Origin: Roseateles_E sp005503085
GTDB lineage: Bacteria; Pseudomonadota; Gammaproteobacteria; Burkholderiales; Burkholderiaceae_C
Direction: 5' to 3'
NCBI RefSeq assembly: GCF_028462495.1
Contig: NZ_JAQOWX010000009.1
Coordinates: 1 to 64,000, forward strand
DNA: 64,000 nt
The position numbers and the translations under genes are program-made. Of the stretch, positions 58,296-64,000 are shown piece by piece. Under the pieces are notes generated by a model. The model worked only from the letters and a program-made list of their open reading frames with translations. It was not told where the DNA came from and made no database searches. Positions within the stretch are counted from its first letter, which is position 1; each line of letters opens with the position of its first letter.

Positions 58296-61200
58296 GCCTG
58301 TGCTTTCATCGCCGCGGGGGCGTCGATCGGTAGAGGCCGCTTGGCCCGGTAGAAGCTGGCGTAGAGCGCCGGCAGGAAGACCAGGGTCAGCACCGTCGCG
58401 ACGGCAAGGCCGCCCATGATGGCCCAGGCCATCGGCCCCCAGAAGACTGAGCGGGTCAGCGGCACCATCGCCAGGATGGCCGCCAGTGCGGTCAGCACGA
58501 TAGGGCGCAGGCGCCGCACGGCCGATTCGACAATGGCCGTCCACAGCGGCGCACCGGCCGCCAGGTCCTGGTCGATCTGCACGACCAGGATCACGGAGTT
58601 GCGGATGATCATGCCCGCCAGCGCGATCACGCCCAGCATCGCGACGAAGCCGAAGGGGATCTGGAAGGCCGCCAGGATGGCGCTGACGCCGATCAAGCCC
58701 AGCGGCGCCGTCAGCAGCACCAGCACCATCTTCTTCATGTCCTGCAGCTGGAACATCAGCAGCAGCAGCACGGCGATCAGGGTTGCCGGCATCACCGCGT
58801 TGATCGACTTCTGTGCCTTCATGCTGGACTCCAGCGCGCCGCCCACGTCCACGCCGTAGCCCATTGGCAGGTCCTTGGCCAGGGCCTCGATCTTGGGCAT
58901 CAGGGCCAAAGTCACGTCGGGCGCCTCGGCGCCGACGATGTCGGCGCGCACCGTCAGCGTCGGCACGCGGTTGCGGCGCCAGAGCTGGCTATCCTCGCTG
59001 TCCAGGGTCAGGCGGGCCACCTGCGAGACCGGCACGAATTTGCCATCGCGCAGATAGATCTTGGCGTCCTTCAAGTTGTTCAGATCGCTGCGCTCGGGCT
59101 GCACCAGGCGGGCGACCACGTCGATGCCCTGGTCCGCTTCGCGGTACTGCGTGACCGAGGTGCCCGAGATCGAGGCCTCCAGCGCCTGCTTGATCTGGCG
59201 CGAGCTGATGCCCAGCGCGCGCGCCTTGTCTTGATCGACATCGACACGCACCCGTTTGGTCCGCTCGCCCCAGTCGGGATTGACCTGCCGCACATGGGGG
59301 TTGGCGCGGACCACGGTCGCGACCCGCGCACCGATCTCGGCGACCTTCTCGAGATCCTGGCCGTAGACGCGGAACTGCACCGGATAGCCGACCGGCGGGC
59401 CGTTTTCCAACCGGTTGACGCGGCCGCGCACATTCGGCAGATCATGCTCGAACAAGCCCTGGATCTTGGCCAGCACGCGCTCGCGCGCCTCGCCGCCCTG
59501 GGTCATGACCATGATCTCGCCGAGGTTCAGATTGGGCGTCTGCGCGTCCAGCGGCAGATAAAAGCGCGGGCTGCCGTTGCCGATATAGCTGGTCACGGCG
59601 ACCACGTCCTTGTCACCCTTCAGCGCCGCCTCCAGACGCTCCACCTCTCGGGCACTGGCTTCGAAGGTAGAGGCTTGCGGCATCCACAGATTGACCATCA
59701 GCTCGGGCCGGTCGGAAGCCGGGAAGAACTGCTGGGGCACCAGCTTGAACAGCGCGATCGAACCGACAAAGGCCGCCAGTGTGATGGCGATGACCCAGCG
59801 CCGCTGCACCAGGCAGAAGTCGACGAAACGGCGAAAGCGCAGATAGAAGCCCTTCTGGTAAACCGCATCTTCGTCATGGTCGGCGTGGGCATGCTCTTTC
59901 AGCAGCTTGAAGCCGAGATAGGGCGTGAACACCACAGCGACGATCCATGACAGCACCAGCGAGATGCCGACCACCTGGAACAGCGAATACACATACTCCC
60001 CGGTGCCCGACTTCGCGAAGCCGACCGGCAAGAAGCCGGCGGCCGTGATCAGCGTGCCCGTCAACATCGGGAAGGCGGTCGCGGTGTAGGCATAGGTCGC
60101 GGCGCGGAACTTGTCCCAGCCCTGTTCAAGCTTGAGCTGCATCATCTCGACCGCGATGATGGCGTCATCGACCAGCAGGCCCAGCGCAATGATCAGCGCC
60201 CCTAGCGAGATGCGCTGCAGATCGATGCCCAGCAGATACATCGACAAGAATGTCAGCGCCAGCACCAGCGGGATGGACAGCGCGACGACCAGGCCGGCGC
60301 GCATGCCCAGCGAGAAGAAGCTGACCGCCAGCACGATGATGACGGCCTCGGCCAGGCTGGTCTTGAACTCGGCCACCGACTCCGCAACGACACGGGGCTG
60401 GTCGCTGACCGCGTGGATCTCGACGCCGACAGGCAGGCTGGCCTTGACGCGCTTGACGGTCGCGTCCAGTTCCTCGCCCAGGTGGATGACATCGCCGCCC
60501 TTGCGCATGCTGACGGCCAGACCGACCGCCTCTACGCCGTTGAAGCGCATCTTGACGACGGCCGGGTCGATGAAGCCGCGCCTGACATTGGCGATGTCGC
60601 CGAGCCTGAAGCTGCGGTTGCCGGCCTGGATGCCGATGTCGCGGATGCCCTCGACCGAATCGAATTCGCCGCTCACCGTCAGCCGCACCTGCTCGCCGAC
60701 GGTCTGCACCGTGCCGGCGGCCGCGACCGCATTGGTCTGCGCCAGCGTCGTGGCGATCAGCGCGGGGTCGATGCCCAGCGACGCGAGCTTGGCATTGGAG
60801 ATCTCGACATAGATCTTCTCGTCCTGCTTGCCGACCAGGTCGACCTTGTTGACGTCGCCCACGCGCAGGAATTCATTGCGGGCCGCGTCGGCGAACTGGC
60901 GCAGCTGCGCATTGCTGAAACCGTCGCCGGTCAGCGCATACATATTGCCGAAGGTGTCGCCGAACTCGTCATTGAAAAACGGCCCCTGCACCTCGCGCGG
61001 CAGCGTGTGGCGGATGTCGCCGACCTTCTTGCGCACCTGGTACCAGACGTCGGGCACGTCCTTGGGCGCGGTCGAGTCGCGCAGATTGACCTTGATCTGG
61101 GTCTCGCCGGGGCGCACATAGGTGGCCGTGTAGTCGATCTCGGCGATCTCCTGCAGCTTCTTCTCGATCTTGTCGGTGACCTGGTCGGCCATCTGCTGCG

Positions 61201-61372
61201 AGGAGCTGCCGGGCCAGTAGGCCTGCACGACCATGGTCTTGATCGTGAACTCCGGGTCTTCCTTCTGGCCCAGGCTGCCGTAGGCGAGCACGCCGGCGAC
61301 GGTCAGCAGCATCAGCAAGAAGGCAACCATCTGCTGGTGCTTGAGCGCCCATTCGGACAGATTGATCTTCAT
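58292..61372 (-). CDS. RND efflux transporter permease
   Basis: A 1026-aa inner-membrane pump with the 12-TM RND fold and two large periplasmic loops. The start MKINLSEWALKHQQMVAFLL and GSLGQKEDPEFTIKTMVV are typical of the hydrophobe/amphiphile-exporting group. The proton-relay Asp pair is in ALGLLVDDAIIAVEMM. It would export drugs, solvents or lipid-like compounds. It is the second gene of the adaptor-pump-duct trio and overlaps both neighbours by 4 bp. Confidence 0.92.
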   Translation of the reverse strand: MKINLSEWALKHQQMVAFLLMLLTVAGVLAYGSLGQKEDPEFTIKTMVVQAYWPGSSSQQMADQVTDKIEKKLQEIAEIDYTATYVRPGETQIKVNLRDSTAPKDVPDVWYQVRKKVGDIRHTLPREVQGPFFNDEFGDTFGNMYALTGDGFSNAQLRQFADAARNEFLRVGDVNKVDLVGKQDEKIYVEISNAKLASLGIDPALIATTLAQTNAVAAAGTVQTVGEQVRLTVSGEFDSVEGIRDIGIQAGNRSFRLGDIANVRRGFIDPAVVKMRFNGVEAVGLAVSMRKGGDVIHLGEELDATVKRVKASLPVGVEIHAVSDQPRVVAESVAEFKTSLAEAVIIVLAVSFFSLGMRAGLVVALSIPLVLALTFLSMYLLGIDLQRISLGALIIALGLLVDDAIIAVEMMQLKLEQGWDKFRAATYAYTATAFPMLTGTLITAAGFLPVGFAKSGTGEYVYSLFQVVGISLVLSWIVAVVFTPYLGFKLLKEHAHADHDEDAVYQKGFYLRFRRFVDFCLVQRRWVIAITLAAFVGSIALFKLVPQQFFPASDRPELMVNLWMPQASTFEASAREVERLEAALKGDKDVVAVTSYIGNGSPRFYLPLDAQTPNLNLGEIMVMTQGGEARERVLAKIQGLFEHDLPNVRGRVNRLENGPPVGYPVQFRVYGQDLEKVAEIGARVATVVRANPHVRQVNPDWGERTKRVRVDVDQDKARALGISSRQIKQALEASISGTSVTQYREADQGIDVVARLVQPERSDLNNLKDAKIYLRDGKFVPVSQVARLTLDSEDSQLWRRNRVPTLTVRADIVGAEAPDVTLALMPKIEALAKDLPMGYGVDVGGALESSMKAQKSINAVMPATLIAVLLLLMFQLQDMKKMVLVLLTAPLGLIGVSAILAAFQIPFGFVAMLGVIALAGMIIRNSVILVVQIDQDLAAGAPLWTAIVESAVRRLRPIVLTALAAILAMVPLTRSVFWGPMAWAIMGGLAVATVLTLVFLPALYASFYRAKRPLPIDAPAAMKAQA

Positions 61373-62490
61373 TTGCCGCCTCCCGAAGATGCGGCCGCGT
61401 CAGCCGTCTCAGCAGCCGCAACCGGCGGCTTGACACGCTGGCCGGGCTGCAGCATGTGCACGCCGGCCGTGACGACGGTCTCGCCGCCGTTGAGCCCCGA
61501 CGCGACCAGGACGCTGTCGGCCTCGGCGCTGCCCAGCGCCACCTGGCGCAGGCCGACCCGCGAGGACTTGGGGTCGACGATCCAGACATGGCGCTGGCCG
61601 TCGCGGTCGAGAATGGCCGTCAGCGGCAGGCGGATGGCGCTGGCGCCCTCGACATTGCTGACCAGCACCGAGGCCGTCATGCCCAGGCGCAGCAGTTGCG
61701 GATCGGCGTTGCGGATCGCGATGCGCGCCGAGTAGGTGCGGGTGACGCTGTCGGTGCCGGGTGCGAGTTCGCGCAGCTCACCGTTCCAGCTGCGGCCGGG
61801 ATGGGCCCAGACCGACACCTGCATGCCGCGCGCCTGGCGCAGCTCGTCCAGACGCGACTCGGGGATGCTGATCGCCACCTCGCGATCGCCGTCGGCCGCC
61901 AAGGTGACGACCGACTGACCCGCCGCGACGACCTGACCGGCCTCGGCCGTGATCGCCGTCACGACGCCGTCGCGATCGGCCGTCAGCACCGTGTAGCCGC
62001 GCTGGTTCTCTTGCGCCTGGCGCTGGGCCAGCGCGGCACGCAGCTGGGCCTCGGCCTGGTCGAGGGCCAGCTTTTGCTGGTCCAACTCGGCGCGCGAAGC
62101 GAACTGGCGGGCCAGCAGCGCCTCGGTACGCTGCAGATCGATACGGGCCTGCGCGACCCGGCTCCTCGCCGCATCGACATCGGCCCCTGCTGCGACCACC
62201 TGCAACACCTCCTGCTCGGGGCTCAGGCGCATCAGCGGCTGGCCGCGCTTGACCGCGCTGCCCACCTCGACGAGCCGCGCTGCGATCTTGCCTGCCGTGC
62301 GAAAGCCGAGCCGGCTCTCGTAGCGCGCGACGACCTCCCCCGAGTAGCGGGCGCCGACCGTGCCGGCGCTGCGGCCAGCGACGATGCTCTGCACCGGACG
62401 GATCTCTTCATAAGGCTCGGCTTCGTGGCGCTGGCAGCCCGCCAGCAAGCCGGCCATGGCCAGGGGCGCGAGGGCCCATTGAACTCTCAT
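61369..62490 (-). CDS. RND periplasmic adaptor lipoprotein
   Basis: A 373-aa membrane-fusion protein. The lipobox is LLAGC (Cys19). A split lipoyl domain (SRLGFRTAGKIAARLVEVGS and TVLTADRDGVVTAITAEAGQ) flanks an alpha-hairpin rich in Gln/Ala. Beta-barrel and membrane-proximal domains follow (LVSNVEGASAIRLPLTAIL). It links the pump to the TolC duct. The ATG at 62490 was chosen over one 21 bp earlier because AAGGAG sits 8 bp upstream. Confidence 0.9.
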   Translation of the reverse strand: MRVQWALAPLAMAGLLAGCQRHEAEPYEEIRPVQSIVAGRSAGTVGARYSGEVVARYESRLGFRTAGKIAARLVEVGSAVKRGQPLMRLSPEQEVLQVVAAGADVDAARSRVAQARIDLQRTEALLARQFASRAELDQQKLALDQAEAQLRAALAQRQAQENQRGYTVLTADRDGVVTAITAEAGQVVAAGQSVVTLAADGDREVAISIPESRLDELRQARGMQVSVWAHPGRSWNGELRELAPGTDSVTRTYSARIAIRNADPQLLRLGMTASVLVSNVEGASAIRLPLTAILDRDGQRHVWIVDPKSSRVGLRQVALGSAEADSVLVASGLNGGETVVTAGVHMLQPGQRVKPPVAAAETADAAASSGGGK

Positions 62491-62513
62491 TGCGGTTCTC
62501 CTTGTTTGCATGA

Positions 62514-62966
62514 CTACTTGACGGCGTAGCCGCGGCCGGCCATGCAGGCCGCCAGTGCTCGCACATAGGTGGGGCTCTGCGTTTCGCCAGTACCTGCTTG
62601 CTGCTGGCGCGGGGCCAGCTGTTGCAAGGCCTCGTCTATCGCAGTGTTTGCCTGCGCTTGCGACAGTTCCGGCGGGCGCGGTGGCGCGGGCAGTCCGGGA
62701 ATGGTCGGCAAGGTGGGCAGGGCCGGCAACCTGGCCGCCGCTGCAGACCGGCTAGCCGCGATACTGCTCGGCACGCTGGCAGCGGACGCTGCGGCCGTTG
62801 CGGCGGACGTGCCAGCCGTCTGCGTGGCCCATTGATTGCACTCGTCCCTGTCCTTGCGCTGCTGTTCTGCAGATTGGCCCTGGGCGGGGTAGCTCACGAT
62901 GTCCGGCGCTTGCGCCTGAGCGACGGCCGCTGCGAGCGCGACTAACAAGGTCATTCGGGTCCTCAT
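62514..62966 (-). CDS. small exported protein, YmgG/glycine-zipper-like N-terminus
   Basis: A 150-aa protein. The signal peptide is MRTRMTLLVALAAAVAQAQA. The mature start SYPAQGQSAEQQRKDRDECN-QWATQ resembles the conserved head of glycine-zipper envelope proteins, and the end YVRALAACMAGRGYAVK is also typical. The middle is Ala/Pro rich with no zipper. The role is unknown. It overlaps the upstream gene by 4 bp (ATGA) and is 23 bp before the adaptor, so it belongs to the efflux operon. Confidence 0.65.
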   Translation of the reverse strand: MRTRMTLLVALAAAVAQAQAPDIVSYPAQGQSAEQQRKDRDECNQWATQTAGTSAATAAASAASVPSSIAASRSAAAARLPALPTLPTIPGLPAPPRPPELSQAQANTAIDEALQQLAPRQQQAGTGETQSPTYVRALAACMAGRGYAVK

Positions 62967-63187
62967 GGTGCGGGTGCCTCGGCTTGGCCAGGCCCGGCAC
63001 GCAGCTCGGCGCCATGCCGGGTCAGCCACCCAATCAGAGCGTGGGCGCTGGTAAAGTCTGTCCAGGCGCCGCTCGCGACATGTTCAATGCGGCCCATCAG
63101 CAGGCCCTCTGCCGGGCAGGCATCGCGGTGTAGCCGCAGCACATAAGCGCCAGCGGCCGGATGATTCGGGTGTGGGTTCAGCGTCAT
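62963..63187 (-). CDS. small hypothetical protein, first gene of the efflux operon
   Basis: A 74-aa soluble protein (AAGAYVLRLHRDACPAEGLL, GRIEHVASGAWTDFTSAHAL, GWLTRHG). The beta-beta-helix look is familiar from small uncharacterised proteobacterial proteins. Its stop overlaps the next ATG. It starts 74 bp from the divergent regulator at 63262. Confidence 0.6.
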   Translation of the reverse strand: MTLNPHPNHPAAGAYVLRLHRDACPAEGLLMGRIEHVASGAWTDFTSAHALIGWLTRHGAELRAGPGQAEAPAP

Positions 63188-63214
63188 GCCCTGCAGTGTC
63201 GGGACCGGCGGCCC

Positions 63215-63249
63215 GCAAGTCGTCTTGAGACGGTCTCGATTCGGTATTG
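63215..63249. promoter_or_regulatory. copy C of the shared 35-bp element, in the efflux/regulator divergent promoter
   Basis: This 35-bp stretch equals 53054-53088 at 28 positions, and six of the seven differences are transitions. It contains the dyad GAGAC-G-GTCTC (63227-63237). It sits between the start of the efflux operon and the divergent regulator gene, ending 12 bp before the latter's ATG. Confidence 0.6.
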
Positions 63250-63261
63250 ATCACAGCTCGA

Positions 63262-64000
63262 ATGAACGAAGAAAACCCCTTGCAGGCCCGGTTCGGCCGA
63301 TTCCAGATCGACGAGGCCGAGGCGCGGCTGGAGCGCGACAAAGCCAGCGTCGAGCTGGCACCGCGGGCCTTCCAGGTGCTGTGCGAGCTGGTGCGCCGGG
63401 CCGGCCAGTTGGTCAGCAAGGAGACCTTGCTGGACGCCGTCTGGGGCCATCGTCATGTCAACGAGGCGGCGCTGAAGAATCTGGTCAGCCAGCTGCGCCA
63501 GGCACTCGGAGACGATGCCCAGGAGCCGGTCTATATCCAGACCGTCTCGCGACGTGGCTACCGCTTTATCGCTCCGCTCGGCGAACCGTCAGCTGTGCCC
63601 ACAATTGCCCCGGCCGACCCGGCCGGCGATTGGCTGGTCGGCCGTGCTGCGGTGCTGGCCCAACTGCGGGACGCCCTGGACGCCGCGCGCGGCGGGCAGC
63701 GCCAGCTGGTCTTCATCGTCGGCGAGGCCGGCATCGGCAAGAGCAGTCTGGTGGAGCGCTTCGCGGCAACCGCCGGTGTGCGGCAGGCGCTCGGCCAGTG
63801 CGTCGAACATTACGGCGTGGCCGAGCCCTATCTGCCGGTGCTGGAGGCACTGAACTCGTTGTGCCGCTCGGACAGCGGCGCGGCGGCACTCGTACTGATG
63901 CGCCGGGTAGCGCCCACCTGGCTCCTGCAGCTGCCCTGGTTCGTCAGCGACGAGGACAGACGGGAATTGCAGCGCGAGGCCGCCGGTGCGACCCAGGACC
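63262..64000 (+). CDS. OmpR-type winged-helix / STAND ATPase regulator, partial
   Basis: The ATG is at 63262 and the frame is open to the window's end (246 codons). Residues 5-105 form a Trans_Reg_C winged helix: LAPRAFQVLCELVRRAGQLV, KETLLDAVWGHRHVNEAALK, NLVSQLRQALGDD, QTVSRRGYRFIAPLG. Residues 127-170 start an AAA_16-type ATPase, VGRAAVLAQLRDALD, with Walker A FIVGEAGIGKSSLVERF. Such proteins are large signal-integrating transcription activators, with a TPR sensor further on. It is divergent from the efflux operon and probably controls it. Confidence 0.82.
   Translation, partial: MNEENPLQARFGRFQIDEAEARLERDKASVELAPRAFQVLCELVRRAGQLVSKETLLDAVWGHRHVNEAALKNLVSQLRQALGDDAQEPVYIQTVSRRGYRFIAPLGEPSAVPTIAPADPAGDWLVGRAAVLAQLRDALDAARGGQRQLVFIVGEAGIGKSSLVERFAATAGVRQALGQCVEHYGVAEPYLPVLEALNSLCRSDSGAAALVLMRRVAPTWLLQLPWFVSDEDRRELQREAAGATQD

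Noticed and set aside
56751..58352. 533-codon plus-strand frame over the TolC-like gene
   Set aside because: Antisense shadow; the minus strand encodes a full TolC-family protein with signal peptide and ATGA coupling.
1..64000. CRISPR arrays, tRNA or rRNA genes
   Set aside because: No regularly spaced direct repeats with unique spacers, and no cloverleaf or rRNA segment was recognised. The only regular short repeats are the IS21 ends and operator motifs.

Overview
The window looks like a chromosomal stretch of a high-GC betaproteobacterium, probably Burkholderiales of the Roseateles/Rubrivivax/Leptothrix kind. The evidence is GC-rich codon use, a PEP-CTERM protein, FecI/FecR signalling, H-NS with the CTD typical of this order, RND efflux, and an aromatic-type catabolic operon. 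The placement is inferred from gene content only. No rRNA, tRNA or CRISPR array was found. The assembly is draft quality: a single N at 56233 sits between two copies of the same 79-bp sequence.

Layout. 0-13.4 kb is a mosaic: the tail of a GGDEF protein, a methyltransferase, a Fic protein, degraded FecR and TolB-type gene tails, a chemotaxis receptor, an H-NS gene with a complete IS21-family element inserted 20 bp upstream of its start (7-bp target duplication), a membrane-anchored papain-fold protein that has lost catalytic Cys and His, a PEP-CTERM protein, a PhoD-like phosphatase and a FecI/FecR pair without its receptor. 13.6-22.75 kb is a probable defence island: an XRE regulator, a 1267-aa protein with a QxK nuclease-like N-terminus and a P-loop ATPase, a translationally coupled helical partner, and a 1163-aa Cap4-like nuclease/NACHT/helical-repeat protein. 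23.1-39.6 kb is one long co-oriented P-type (VirB/VirD4) type IV secretion operon followed by OmpA-lipoprotein, LPD7 and DUF1173 genes. No relaxase or integrase lies inside the window. It ends at a RES/Xre toxin-antitoxin pair with a palindromic operator.

41.3-43.7 kb holds another FecR remnant, a 5'-truncated NmrA-family gene and a histone-H1-like gene behind a perfect inverted repeat. 43.7-52.35 kb is a TetR-controlled catabolic operon: FadL-type porin, extradiol-dioxygenase-like protein, FAH hydrolase, FAD monooxygenase, quinone-oxidoreductase-like enzyme and acyl-CoA ligase. It would import, hydroxylate, ring-cleave and hydrolyse an aromatic compound. 52.4-64 kb holds a frameshifted DUF4136 lipoprotein, a LysR regulator, and an eight-gene leftward operon (two small proteins, RND adaptor-pump-TolC, patatin lipoprotein, MgtC, MarR). 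Divergent from that operon is a regulator with an OmpR-type HTH and an ATPase domain, which runs off the end.

The best candidates for new biology are the pair of nuclease-ATPase proteins with their coupled helical partner (13.6-22.75 kb), the pseudo-papain membrane protein, the three dispersed FecR 3' remnants, and a 35-bp element shared by the promoter regions at 53.1 and 63.2 kb.
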